From positions 1 through 64,000 of the forward strand of contig CAJGCZ010000001.1 of NCBI GenBank assembly GCA_904501975.1: a stretch of 64,000 nt of DNA. The letters run 5' to 3'. Made by a program: the position numbers and the translations under genes. Positions 26,371 to 35,144 of the stretch are shown here, one piece after another (position 1 is the first letter of the stretch; each line of letters opens with the position of its first letter). The notes beneath the pieces were generated by a model, which was not told where the DNA came from, ran no database searches, and saw nothing but the letters and a program-made list of their open reading frames with translations. The DNA comes from an uncultured Akkermansia sp. (GTDB taxonomy: Bacteria; Verrucomicrobiota; Verrucomicrobiia; Verrucomicrobiales; Akkermansiaceae).

Positions 26371-26399
26371 ATTCTAGCACGTTACCCCTCCCTCTGCAA
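26371..26399 (-). promoter_or_regulatory. argJ promoter
   Basis: On the minus strand TTGCAG (26394-26399) is followed after 17 nt by TAGAAT (26371-26376). This predicts a leader of about 30 nt to the ATG at 26335 and argues against any longer argJ start. Confidence 0.6.
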
Positions 26400-26453
26400 G
26401 GGAAAAATGTGCTCTGCTGACAGGAAGATATCCCATTCAGACAGGAATTATTC

Positions 26454-26482
26454 TTGCTAATTATAATTTGAACCGTTATAAT
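26454..26482 (+). promoter_or_regulatory. promoter of the Fur-like/suf operon with PerR/Fur-box-like repeats
   Basis: TTGCTA (26454-26459) is followed after 17 nt by TATAAT (26477-26482), 38 nt before the ATG. The 7-mer TTATAAT occurs twice, at 26461-26467 and 26476-26482, 15 bp apart. The second copy overlaps the -10 box. This resembles half-sites of a PerR/Fur box and would suit repression or autoregulation by the gene that follows. Binding is inferred only. Confidence 0.55.
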
Positions 26483-26520
26483 GTGGCTACAGGAGTCCGG
26501 CAAGCTCCTATCGAACCGGT

Positions 26521-26985
26521 ATGCAAAAAACTACAGATTCAGCCCATAGTTGTAAACGCAATGTTCCGCAATCGTTCATGTTGCGCTGTTCCAGACTGCG
26601 CATGACTCGCCAGCGGCGCATTGTGATTGATATTTTGCTGGCATCAGACGACCATCCGACCGCTGCACAAATATATGAGCGTGCACGTTCTATGATGCCC
26701 GGAATCTCTTTAGCTACCATCTATAACAGTCTGGATGCCTTGGTGGATGCCAAATTAGTGAATCACCTGCACCCGGATAACGGCCCCAGTCGCTATTGTC
26801 CGAATGTTGTTCCGCATATTCACTTGATGGATGATAAAACGCAGCGCGTGATTGATGTTCAGCTGAAAGAAGGCCTGACACCTGCCGATGTTTTTGATTT
26901 GCCTGAGGGCGTAACAATTGATGCTATGGAGGCATATCTTCATGGCGCCATTCCTGATAAATATTTTTCTCAACACACATTATGA
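26521..26985 (+). CDS. Fur family transcriptional regulator
   Basis: A 154-aa metal- or peroxide-sensing repressor of the Fur superfamily. The winged helix is visible over about 30-105: RMTRQRRIVIDILLASDDHP, ISLATIYNSLDALVDAKLV and SRYCPNVVPHIHLMDD. The HHxHLxC region of Fur/PerR is here PHIHLMDD, so the first Cys of the structural zinc site is missing and no CxxC pair follows. This is an atypical, probably zinc-site-less member. The C-terminal half is shorter and less like dimerising Fur. Its stop overlaps the sufC start by 4 nt (ATGA), so it is the first gene of the suf operon, likely an autoregulated local repressor. An internal ATG at 26578 is an alternative start. Confidence 0.85.
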   Translation: MQKTTDSAHSCKRNVPQSFMLRCSRLRMTRQRRIVIDILLASDDHPTAAQIYERARSMMPGISLATIYNSLDALVDAKLVNHLHPDNGPSRYCPNVVPHIHLMDDKTQRVIDVQLKEGLTPADVFDLPEGVTIDAMEAYLHGAIPDKYFSQHTL

Positions 26986-27728
26986 GCCTGATTATTCGAG
27001 ATTTGCATGCACGAGTTAAGGGGGGAGCGCAGATTCTCAACGGTATTAGTTTAGAAATTCCCAAGGGCGAGGTGCACGCCATCATGGGGCCTAACGGTTC
27101 CGGCAAAAGTACGCTTTCCAAAGTTCTTTGCGGTCACCCGGATTATGAAGTAATCTCCGGCTCGGCGGAATTGGACGGGCAGGATTTGTTTGCCATGAGT
27201 GTTGACGAGCGCAGCCGCGCCGGTCTCTTCCTTGCATTCCAGTACCCTGTTGAGGTGCCCGGTGTCTCCAATGCTAATTTCCTTCGTGCTGCACTGCAAG
27301 CTCGTTTGCCTAAGGGAGAAGAGCTGGATGCTGTTTCTTTCTATAAGAAGCTTCGCTCTACCATGAGCGGTTTGGGCATGGATACCAAGTTCACGGCGCG
27401 TGCCGTAAACGAGGGCTTTTCCGGTGGCGAGAAAAAGCGCAACGATGTGCTGCAAATGATGATGCTTGAGCCTACCTACGCTATTCTCGATGAGACGGAT
27501 AGCGGTTTGGATGTGGATGCGCTGCGCATCGTTTCCGATGGCGTTAATGCCATGCGTGCCCCCTTCCGTAGCTTCATGATTATCACCCACTACAAAAGAC
27601 TGCTCGATTACATAAAACCGGATGTTGTGCACGTGCTCTATAAAGGCCGCATCGTGCGCACGGCCGGGTACGAGCTCGTGGAGCAGATTGAACAAAGTGG
27701 TTTTGACTTCCTCAAATCCGAAGAGTGA
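26982..27728 (+). CDS. sufC: Fe-S cluster assembly ATPase SufC
   Basis: A 248-aa ABC-type ATPase of the SUF machinery, which forms the SufBCD scaffold complex that builds [Fe-S] clusters in the cytoplasm. Walker A IMGPNGSGKSTLSKVLCG, signature EGFSGGEKKRNDVLQ, Walker B AILDETDSGLDVDAL and H-loop IITHYKRLL are all present. The YPVEVPGVSN loop is typical of SufC. Length is normal. It overlaps the Fur-like gene by 4 nt, and its stop TGA shares one base with the sufB ATG. Confidence 0.97.
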   Translation: MSLIIRDLHARVKGGAQILNGISLEIPKGEVHAIMGPNGSGKSTLSKVLCGHPDYEVISGSAELDGQDLFAMSVDERSRAGLFLAFQYPVEVPGVSNANFLRAALQARLPKGEELDAVSFYKKLRSTMSGLGMDTKFTARAVNEGFSGGEKKRNDVLQMMMLEPTYAILDETDSGLDVDALRIVSDGVNAMRAPFRSFMIITHYKRLLDYIKPDVVHVLYKGRIVRTAGYELVEQIEQSGFDFLKSEE

Positions 27729-29128
27729 TGGATGAATCAACCTTCCAGATAGACACACGCGGTGAATTTTCCTTCCCTGAAAATCATCGCTTTGATGCCG
27801 GTTTTGGTCTCACAGAAGCAACCATTGATTACATCTGTGATGCGAAGGGCGAGCCTGATTGGGTGCGCCAATTTCGCAAGGATGCACTCAAACGCTTCCA
27901 TGAAATGCCGATGCCTACCCACTGGGCGCCGGAGGGAATCAAAGACTTGGATTTTGATAAAATTCGCTACTACCTCGCGCACGGTACTGCGCCCTATAAG
28001 AGTTGGGAGGATGTGCCTGACGATGTGAAGCGTACCTTCGAGCGCTTGGGCGTGCCTGAGCAGGAGCGTGCCTTCCTTGCCGGCGTGGATGCCCAGTACG
28101 ACTCTGAAACTGCATACAACAGCATGCGTGAGGAGCTGAGCAAGCAAGGTGTCATCTTTGTGAACTCTACGGAGGGTTTGCGCGAGTATGAGCATATCTT
28201 CCGTCCCTGGTTCGGCAAGGTTATTCCGGTCAACGATAATAAGTTCTCCGCGCTCAACCATGCGGCATTCTCCGGCGGCTCGTTCATCTACGTGCCCAAA
28301 GGGGTTAAGCTCACGCAGCCGTTGCAGGCTTATTTCCGCATTAACTCCGAGAGTATGGGACAGTTTGAGCGCACCTTGATTATTGCCGATGAGGGCGCAG
28401 AGCTGATGTATATGGAGGGCTGCACGGCACCCAAATATGATACGGCCACCCTGCACTCCGGCGTTGTAGAGCTTGTTGCCTTAAAAGGTGCCAAAATCCA
28501 GTATGTGACGGTTCAAAACTGGGCCACCAATGTGTACAATCTCGTTATTCAGCGTGGTTTGGCCATGGAAGATGCGGAAATCCGCTGGATTGACTGCAAC
28601 ATCGGTTCCGGGCTCACCATGAAATACCCTGCTGTTGTGCTTAAGGGACGCCGCGCACGTGGCGAGGTGGTCAGTATTTCTCTGGCACACGATGGACAGC
28701 TGCAAGATACCGGTGCCCGCATGATTCATGCTGCGCCGGAAACAACCTCCAACATTGTGGCCAAGTCTATCTCTATCGGTAAGGGGCGAGCCAGCTATCG
28801 CGGTGAGGTAAACGTGCTTAAAGGCATGCCGGGCTGCAAAAATAATACCGAGTGTGACGCCCTGTTGATTAACGCCAACAGCCGCACAGATACCTACCCG
28901 GCTATCAGCGTGCATGGTAACGCTTCTGCTGTTCAGCATGAGGCATCCGTCTCTCAGGTGGATGAGGAAATGCTCTTCTACATGCAGCAGCGCGGCTTAA
29001 CCAGAGCCCAAGCTATGAGCTTGGCAGTAAACGGTTTCATTAATGATTTGGTGAAGGAGTTCCCGATGGAATACTCTGTTGAGCTTCGCCGTCTCATTGA
29101 TTTGGAAATGGAAGATTCTATCGGCTAA
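27728..29128 (+). CDS. sufB: Fe-S cluster assembly protein SufB
   Basis: A 466-aa scaffold subunit of SufBCD. Recognised by KGEPDWVRQFRKDALKRF near the N-terminus, the beta-helix core with the text YMEGCTAPKYDTATLHSGVV, YVTVQNWATNVYNLV, and the C-terminal ISVHGNASAVQHEASVSQVD and RGLTRAQAMSLAVNGFINDL. Cys residues in GCTAP and in GCKNNTECDALLI are the ones usually tied to cluster assembly. The start is the ATG at 27728 inside TGATG after sufC; the GTG one codon upstream is also possible. Confidence 0.97.
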   Translation: MDESTFQIDTRGEFSFPENHRFDAGFGLTEATIDYICDAKGEPDWVRQFRKDALKRFHEMPMPTHWAPEGIKDLDFDKIRYYLAHGTAPYKSWEDVPDDVKRTFERLGVPEQERAFLAGVDAQYDSETAYNSMREELSKQGVIFVNSTEGLREYEHIFRPWFGKVIPVNDNKFSALNHAAFSGGSFIYVPKGVKLTQPLQAYFRINSESMGQFERTLIIADEGAELMYMEGCTAPKYDTATLHSGVVELVALKGAKIQYVTVQNWATNVYNLVIQRGLAMEDAEIRWIDCNIGSGLTMKYPAVVLKGRRARGEVVSISLAHDGQLQDTGARMIHAAPETTSNIVAKSISIGKGRASYRGEVNVLKGMPGCKNNTECDALLINANSRTDTYPAISVHGNASAVQHEASVSQVDEEMLFYMQQRGLTRAQAMSLAVNGFINDLVKEFPMEYSVELRRLIDLEMEDSIG

Positions 29129-29147
29129 CATTCACCCAGCTTCATTT

Positions 29148-30296
29148 ATGAACTTTCCGCAAAATCTCAGCATAGAAGAAGCATTTGCCTTAGCAGAGGC
29201 AGAAGCTAAGCTCAAACAGGCTCTTCAGGAGATGCAGCAGCGTTTTGACTCAGCCGTTTTACCGAATCGATATAATGAAGACTGGCGATTCGGGCAGCCT
29301 AAGAAGTATGCCGGGGCATTAGCCGAGCAATTTGCTGCAAATACTACAAACAACGGCTCCGTTTCCATATCTGCTCCGCAAAATGTAAGTGCAGAGCGCA
29401 TTAGTGCTGAGGATGCAGATTTGAAAGAAACCCTCATGCTAATGCCCACAATCGGCTCAGATGCTCTTTTGGGTATGCACATCAAGCGTTTTGGCTGTGG
29501 TTGCTGTATCATGCTGGAGCCGGATACTGTCATTGATACCCCCATCACCATCACCTACGAGGTATCCGAAGGCTTGTATACGCCCTGCACCTTTATCATG
29601 GCCGGCGCCGGTGCCAAGGCTACCATTATTGAAAAGCATATCTGCCATCATGGTGCTACCATTTTCTGCACAAGAAACATTCATGTAGCACAAGGTGCAG
29701 ACATTGCCGTAGAGTTGCAGGAAGCCGGCGCTGAACAGACGCGTGCTTTTAATATCACCAATATTCAGAATCTGGGGGGTAAAGTGCGTCACCTCACCGG
29801 CTACACCGGCCACTCGTGGGTGCGCGAAGAAACGGTTGCAGAGATATACTCCGCCGAGGAAGGTACAGAGATAAAACTCTACTCCGCCAATAAGTTGTCC
29901 GGCAATGCTTTCTTGGACCAGCATACGCGCCAGATTCACCATGTAGGCGGAGCCGGCAGTGATTTGCTGTATAAAAACGTAGTAGACGACCACGCAACGG
30001 CCATTTTTGCCGGTAATATCTACGTGGCAGAGGGTGCACACCATACAGATGCTTACCAGTCCAACCGCAATATGTTGCTGAGTGAGAATGCCACCATCCA
30101 TTCCCTTCCCGGCTTGGAGATTTTGGCAGATAAGGTCAAATGCTCACATGGCAGCGCCAGCGCACCCATGGACGAAGAGCAATTGTTCTACCTCTGCTCC
30201 CGTGGCATCTCACGCCGCGATGCTCAGTTGCTCGTTGCCGAAGGATTCTTAACGGACGTCCGCGAGCGTTTTCAGTCACGCACAGAGACGTCGTAA
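29148..30296 (+). CDS. sufD: Fe-S cluster assembly protein SufD
   Basis: A 382-aa SufB paralogue in the SufBCD complex. Seen: the N-terminal helical part (about 1-60) with RYNEDWRFG, the beta-helix, then NAFLDQHTRQIHHVGGAGSD, VVDDHATAIFAGNIYVAEGA, and KCSHGSASAPMDEEQLFYLC with RGISRRDAQLLVAEGFL at the end, which is the typical SufD/SufB tail. I start at ATG 29148 because the upstream residues (from 29079) overlap the sufB tail in another frame. It lies 19 nt after sufB. sufS and sufU/sufE are absent, so the cysteine desulfurase must be encoded elsewhere. Confidence 0.93.
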   Translation: MNFPQNLSIEEAFALAEAEAKLKQALQEMQQRFDSAVLPNRYNEDWRFGQPKKYAGALAEQFAANTTNNGSVSISAPQNVSAERISAEDADLKETLMLMPTIGSDALLGMHIKRFGCGCCIMLEPDTVIDTPITITYEVSEGLYTPCTFIMAGAGAKATIIEKHICHHGATIFCTRNIHVAQGADIAVELQEAGAEQTRAFNITNIQNLGGKVRHLTGYTGHSWVREETVAEIYSAEEGTEIKLYSANKLSGNAFLDQHTRQIHHVGGAGSDLLYKNVVDDHATAIFAGNIYVAEGAHHTDAYQSNRNMLLSENATIHSLPGLEILADKVKCSHGSASAPMDEEQLFYLCSRGISRRDAQLLVAEGFLTDVRERFQSRTETS

Positions 30297-30320
30297 TACA
30301 GTCTTTTTTCTCACACACGC

Positions 30321-31088
30321 ATGAGATTCTCTCTCCTTACCATATCCCTGTTACTTCTTCCCTTGTCTCTCGAGGCTCGGGATATGGTAGAGGTATCTCA
30401 AGCTGCAACAGATGAAGCAGAAACGCTCTGCCGCCAATTGATGGACAATGCTCGCTCCATCGATGCTATTCTGCATTCTGTAACGGATAAAGACTCTGCA
30501 GATAAAGCAGCTGCTCCCTTAGCTGAGGATCTGAAAGAAATGAAAGCCTTGCTTGCAGCACTGGAGCAATTGCCCTTTGATGCTGAGACAACGGTCATTA
30601 TCACCGCGCGCATGATGTCGCTTACCCATATCACTCAATCCTACATGCCTGTATTGCAGCAGCTGAAGGAAAAGAATGCCTATGGTTCTGACACGCTCAT
30701 GGCTCAACTCAACAGTTACAATCCGGAGGACGAAGGCTCCCTTGAGCAGGAGCAGGAATTGAGCCCTTACGATGCTCTTTACCGTGATATTCAGGAGGCG
30801 CTTAGTAATGCTGTTTATGTGTTGCGCAAAACCAATGATGCCAGTACAGCAAAAGAAGCGGCGTTGACGGTTCGCGATTCGTTGATTCTGCATCGCAGTC
30901 GGGCTGAGGAATTGTCTGTACTCCAAAATGTAGAGCCTCAAAATAGCCCGTACCCGGTGTCGGCAGACAAATTACCGCAACTCAAGGCAGAAATTATCAG
31001 CGAATATGAGCGACTGAAAGAAGCATTTTTTTACGGCGACCCGGATTTGCCTCTGTTGCTGGAAGAATACCTCAACCTTATACCCTAA
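30321..31088 (+). CDS. unknown secreted helical protein
   Basis: A 255-aa protein with a clear signal peptide (RFSLLTISLLLLPLSLEARD) and no family I recognise. The mature part is mostly helical and acidic. It carries a motif seen again in the secreted protein at 40851-41843: TDKDSADKAAAPLAEDL here near residue 55, and a weaker copy NDASTAKEAALTVRDSL near 177. It is transcribed after sufD (24-nt gap) and before the PHP phosphatase (9-nt gap), so it may be read from the suf promoter. Function unknown. Confidence 0.7.
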   Translation: MRFSLLTISLLLLPLSLEARDMVEVSQAATDEAETLCRQLMDNARSIDAILHSVTDKDSADKAAAPLAEDLKEMKALLAALEQLPFDAETTVIITARMMSLTHITQSYMPVLQQLKEKNAYGSDTLMAQLNSYNPEDEGSLEQEQELSPYDALYRDIQEALSNAVYVLRKTNDASTAKEAALTVRDSLILHRSRAEELSVLQNVEPQNSPYPVSADKLPQLKAEIISEYERLKEAFFYGDPDLPLLLEEYLNLIP

Positions 31089-31097
31089 CGGCAAGCC

Positions 31098-31928
31098 ATG
31101 TTGAGATCCGATTACCACACGCACACCCCACTTTGCAAACATGCTGAAGGGGAGCCGGAGGCCTTTGTGGCACAAGCAATTCAATTAGGCTTGCATAGCT
31201 ACGGCATAGCAGACCACGCACCTATGCCTCCGGAGCTGGAGCCTTTTGACGACTGGCGCATGCTCTATGCCGAGTTGCCTTTGTATAAGGAGTGGATAAT
31301 GAGGGCAAAAAAGGCAGCAGCTCATACTCCGCTGCGTGTTTTATCCGCATTGGAATGCGATTGGTTGCTGGGGATAGAGCCTTGGATTCAGCGTTTGAGA
31401 CAAGAACACGAATGGGATTACCTCATAGGCTCTGTTCACTATTTACCTAACGAGAAAGCAGTAGATAATTCTATCTACGCAGATTCATCTATTACCGGTA
31501 GCGTAGAAGAAGATTGGAAACAATACTGGGCAAGCATGCAAGGCCTGGTAGAAAGCGGGCTCTTCGATGTTGTGGGGCATATCGATTTGGTTAAGATATG
31601 GGGACGTTCTCCTCAGGGCGATTTGGCTACCTATTACCGACCGACGCTTGATGCCCTGGAAGGCTCCGGTATGGCTGTTGAAATTAATACAGCCGGCTGG
31701 CATAAGAAATGCCTCGAGCAATACCCGTCTGAGGCGATACTTACTGAGCTGCTCCGGCGCCGCATTCCGATATTGATTAATGCCGATGCTCATTACCCTG
31801 AGCATTTATCACGAGGGTGGGACGATGCCATTGCTTTGCTGCAACGCCTCACCAACAACAAACTTACACAATTTGAACACCCTGTATCCGGGGGCAAAAC
31901 CACACTCTTGGCTTATGGATCTCTTTGA
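31098..31928 (+). CDS. PHP domain phosphatase (histidinol-phosphatase type)
   Basis: A 276-aa enzyme of the polymerase and histidinol phosphatase (PHP) family. Metal-ligand motifs: DYHTHTPLCKHAEG, GIADHAPMP, SALECDWL, LIGSVHYLP, VVGHIDLVKIWG and INADAHYPEH. This set and the length match HisK/HisJ histidinol-phosphatases, which remove phosphate from histidinol phosphate in histidine synthesis. hisC lies at the far right of the window but not next to it, and no other his gene is close, so the substrate is likely but not proven. The end overlaps ligA by 14 nt if ligA starts at 31915. Confidence 0.85.
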   Translation: MLRSDYHTHTPLCKHAEGEPEAFVAQAIQLGLHSYGIADHAPMPPELEPFDDWRMLYAELPLYKEWIMRAKKAAAHTPLRVLSALECDWLLGIEPWIQRLRQEHEWDYLIGSVHYLPNEKAVDNSIYADSSITGSVEEDWKQYWASMQGLVESGLFDVVGHIDLVKIWGRSPQGDLATYYRPTLDALEGSGMAVEINTAGWHKKCLEQYPSEAILTELLRRRIPILINADAHYPEHLSRGWDDAIALLQRLTNNKLTQFEHPVSGGKTTLLAYGSL

Positions 31929-34212
31929 TTTTGCTGCCATGCAGCAACAACCCACCGCTCGCGAGCGCTATGATGAACTGTGCCGTATCATCAAACATAA
32001 CAATCAGCTGTATTATGCTCAGGCTGAGCCGGAAATTTCAGATGCAGAATACGACGCCCTGTATCGCGAATTAGAGCAACTGGAGGCGGAGCACCCCGAC
32101 TTTATTACCCCCGATTCCCCCACACAGAAGGTAGGCAACGACTTAACGGAGGGCTTTCGCAAAATTACCCACCCTCGCCCCATGCAGAGTATCGATGATA
32201 TTTTTGAGCATAAGCCCGGCGAAGGTGAAACGGATGCAGAGTTGATAGATTTTTATCAACGTCTCAGCCGCAACCTCGGAGAGGATGCCCCGAAGGTAAT
32301 TATTGAGCCGAAAATTGACGGCTGCGCCGTCACGCTCATGTATCGCAACGGAAAACTCGAATATGCCGCCACTCGCGGTGACGGACAGACAGGTGACGAT
32401 ATTACAGCCAATATACTCACGATTAAGAGTATTCCGCGCACTTTGCCGGCAGGTGCCCCGTCTCTGCTGGAAGTGCGTGGCGAGGTTTACATGCCCTTTG
32501 CCGAGTTTAATCGCTTAAATGAGCAACGCGATGCAGAAGGCTTACCGGCCTTGGCAAATCCGCGCAATGCCACTGCCGGCACGATTAAATTGCTGGATAT
32601 TCAGGAGGTAGCCGCCCGTCCCCTTGCCTTCTTGGCTCATGGCTTGGGCGAATACGATGGCACCCCCCTGCACCAAGCATCTGATTTTATTCAACTGCTG
32701 AGCGATATGGGCCTCCCCTGTAATGCGCCCATTGTCTACGCAGAAGGTGTAGATGCTGTTCGTAAAGCTGTAAAAGATATTGATAATTTGCGCTATGACT
32801 TGGGATACGGCACCGATGGAGCCGTCATAAAACTTGCTGATTTAGCTCAGCGAGAGCAGCTTGGCTCCACTGCGCGAGCTCCGCGCTGGGCTGCTGCTTT
32901 CAAATATCTTCCGGAGCAAAAGGAAACCATATTGCGCGCTATTACGATTCAAGTAGGCCGTACCGGTGTGCTGACTCCGGTCGCTGAGCTGGAGCCTGTG
33001 CATCTCTCCGGTACCACAGTATCACGCGCAACGCTTCATAACCAAGATGAAATCGCGCGCAAGGACATTCGCATAGGCGATACGGTATTGGTGGAAAAGT
33101 CCGGCGAGATTATTCCGGCCATTGTGCATGTCAATAAAGATAAGCGCCCCGCAGAGGCAATGCCCTACAGTCTGTATGAGGCTGTTAACGGTGTATGCCC
33201 CTGCTGCGGTGAGCCCATCTCACAGGAAGAGGGCCAAGTCGCTTGGCGTTGCACTAACTTCACATGCGCGGCTCAAGCAGCTATGCGCACCACCTACTTC
33301 TGCAAACGCGAAGCTCTTGATGTTGAGAGCCTCGGCGGCACTGTGGCTGAGGCTCTGGTTCGCCATGGCTATATCACTACCCCCTTAGATTTGTTCTCTC
33401 TTACCGTAGAGCAATTGGGGGCTCTCAATCTCGGTACAGATGAAGAACCTCGCCGTTTTGGTGAAAAGAATGCAGCAAAAGCATTGGAAGCACTTGATAA
33501 AGCACGTGAGTTGCCGCTAGAACGTTGGCTTACGGCTTTTGGTATACCGACAATCGGCGTGGCTACCTCTCGCTTAGTGAGCATTTATCACCGCGACTTG
33601 ACATCTCTTTGTCAATCAGATTTTCTGCGTGCATTACTAGAGCTTGAAACGCTGACCGAACGCTATAACGGTCTGAATCCGAAAGCCAGAGCAAATAAAG
33701 GCGCCGATGCAGCTGTACTTGATACAGCCAGAGCAGAGGTTAAAGAGCGGACAGACACTGTTGCCTCCGTTTATGTGCAGCGGGCTTATCTCAAAATTGA
33801 AGCGGATGGTAAATATAAATTGAAGTTCACCAATCCGCTGGGCGCTGTATCTACTCGCAAGCTGGTGGATTGGTTCGCTTCTGATACCGGGCAATTGGTT
33901 ATGCAAAAGCTTCAGGCTCGAGGTATTAACCCTGTTTCCCCCCGCTATCAGGAATCTTTAGAAGCCGATAATGGCCCCTTGGCCGGATTAACATTTGTTC
34001 TCACCGGCTCTCTTAGCAGACCTCGCCCCGAATACGAGCGTATGATTGCTGATGCCGGAGGTAAAGCAACGGGCTCAGTTACCAAGAAAACGAATTATCT
34101 AGTGGCAGGCGAAGGCGGCGGTTCTAAGCGAGATAAAGCTGTAACCTTGGGCATACCCATTATTGATGAAGAAACCTTGCTGAACATGCTGAAAGGAGCA
34201 GACCATGAATAA
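31915..34212 (+). CDS. ligA: NAD-dependent DNA ligase
   Basis: A 765-aa DNA ligase that seals nicks in replication and repair. Seen in order: the Ia domain (1-75, ELCRIIKHNNQLYYAQ and EISDAEYDAL), the adenylation active site EPKIDG with catalytic Lys133, ATRGDGQTGDDIT, EVRGEVYMP, the OB fold, a zinc finger with four Cys (about 428-451), helix-hairpin-helix repeats, and a C-terminal BRCT domain (about 686-760). It is about 90 residues longer than usual because of an insertion of about 70 residues in the helix-hairpin-helix region (about 570-640). I start at ATG 31915; ATG 31939 is an alternative. Confidence 0.95.
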   Translation: MDLFDFAAMQQQPTARERYDELCRIIKHNNQLYYAQAEPEISDAEYDALYRELEQLEAEHPDFITPDSPTQKVGNDLTEGFRKITHPRPMQSIDDIFEHKPGEGETDAELIDFYQRLSRNLGEDAPKVIIEPKIDGCAVTLMYRNGKLEYAATRGDGQTGDDITANILTIKSIPRTLPAGAPSLLEVRGEVYMPFAEFNRLNEQRDAEGLPALANPRNATAGTIKLLDIQEVAARPLAFLAHGLGEYDGTPLHQASDFIQLLSDMGLPCNAPIVYAEGVDAVRKAVKDIDNLRYDLGYGTDGAVIKLADLAQREQLGSTARAPRWAAAFKYLPEQKETILRAITIQVGRTGVLTPVAELEPVHLSGTTVSRATLHNQDEIARKDIRIGDTVLVEKSGEIIPAIVHVNKDKRPAEAMPYSLYEAVNGVCPCCGEPISQEEGQVAWRCTNFTCAAQAAMRTTYFCKREALDVESLGGTVAEALVRHGYITTPLDLFSLTVEQLGALNLGTDEEPRRFGEKNAAKALEALDKARELPLERWLTAFGIPTIGVATSRLVSIYHRDLTSLCQSDFLRALLELETLTERYNGLNPKARANKGADAAVLDTARAEVKERTDTVASVYVQRAYLKIEADGKYKLKFTNPLGAVSTRKLVDWFASDTGQLVMQKLQARGINPVSPRYQESLEADNGPLAGLTFVLTGSLSRPRPEYERMIADAGGKATGSVTKKTNYLVAGEGGGSKRDKAVTLGIPIIDEETLLNMLKGADHE

Positions 34213-35140
34213 CACTGCGCTCATCTACGGCACCATTGCCATTGATACATTGATTACCCCGGCGGGTAGAGCTAACTCCGTGCTGGGAGGTAGCGGTATT
34301 TATGCTGCACTGGCTGCTCGTTTGTTAACCGACGACATGGATTTGGTGGGTGTGGTCGGTTCCGATTTCCCGCAGGAGTACAACCTTGCCATGGAGGCTC
34401 GCGGCGTCAGCATGCGTCACGTTGCTCAGGAGGAAGGCGAAACATTTGCCTGGACCGGTCAATATGAGACCGACATGAACAACCGAACGACGGTTCGCAC
34501 GGTCGAGGGTGTACAAGAGCACTGGCAGATGCAGCTGTCTCCGGAGCAACGCCAATGTGCCATTGCTGTTGCTACAAATGTAACGCCCCCACTTCAATTC
34601 CGCATGCTGGAGCAATGCGAGGCTGCTCGCTTTAAGATGGCTGACTTTATGAAGTCGTGGATTATTCGTGAGCGCGAATACACGCACAAACTACTTCAAT
34701 GCGTAGACGTGGCGCTTATGAACGATGAAGAAGCGCGTGAGTTTGCCGGTACAGATGATAGTATAGAAGCCGGTTACCGATTGCTTGAGGCCGGTCCGCG
34801 CTATGCAATCGTTAAACATGGCAGCGCCGGTTCCACCCTTTTCCATAAAACGGATGGCGGCAGTGTTCGCCTGTTCCGTTGCCCGGCATGGCCGCTTATT
34901 CGCCCGGCAGACCCCACAGGCGCTGGTGATTCCTACATGGGTGCATTGGCCGGGTATTTAACACATTGCATCGGCAAGGGCGAACCTACATGGGAGGATA
35001 TGAAGAGCGGAATGGCCGTGGCAACCGTTGTTGCCGCAGCCACCTGCGAAAAGTTTGGCACCGTCTCTCTGTTCTCTCTTAAGAGAAGCGACCTTGCTCA
35101 GCGATTAGCTGAGTTCAAGGAAATGACGACTTGGTCGTAA
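34205..35140 (+). CDS. PfkB family carbohydrate kinase
   Basis: A 311-aa kinase of the ribokinase/PfkB family. The first signature is NSVLGGSGIYAALAARLL near the N-terminus, and the second is ADPTGAGDSYMGALAGYL, with the catalytic Asp in GAGDS, near residue 245. Members phosphorylate sugars, nucleosides or adenosine; the substrate cannot be assigned. Its start overlaps the ligA stop by 8 nt, so it is translated from the same message. Confidence 0.9.
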   Translation: MNNTALIYGTIAIDTLITPAGRANSVLGGSGIYAALAARLLTDDMDLVGVVGSDFPQEYNLAMEARGVSMRHVAQEEGETFAWTGQYETDMNNRTTVRTVEGVQEHWQMQLSPEQRQCAIAVATNVTPPLQFRMLEQCEAARFKMADFMKSWIIREREYTHKLLQCVDVALMNDEEAREFAGTDDSIEAGYRLLEAGPRYAIVKHGSAGSTLFHKTDGGSVRLFRCPAWPLIRPADPTGAGDSYMGALAGYLTHCIGKGEPTWEDMKSGMAVATVVAAATCEKFGTVSLFSLKRSDLAQRLAEFKEMTTWS

Positions 35141-35144
35141 GAGC

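Noticed and set aside
26336..26503. N-terminal extension of argJ by 56 codons
   Set aside because: It spans the argJ promoter and the suf promoter region, and the ArgJ family starts near MSVCSYKEIEGG.
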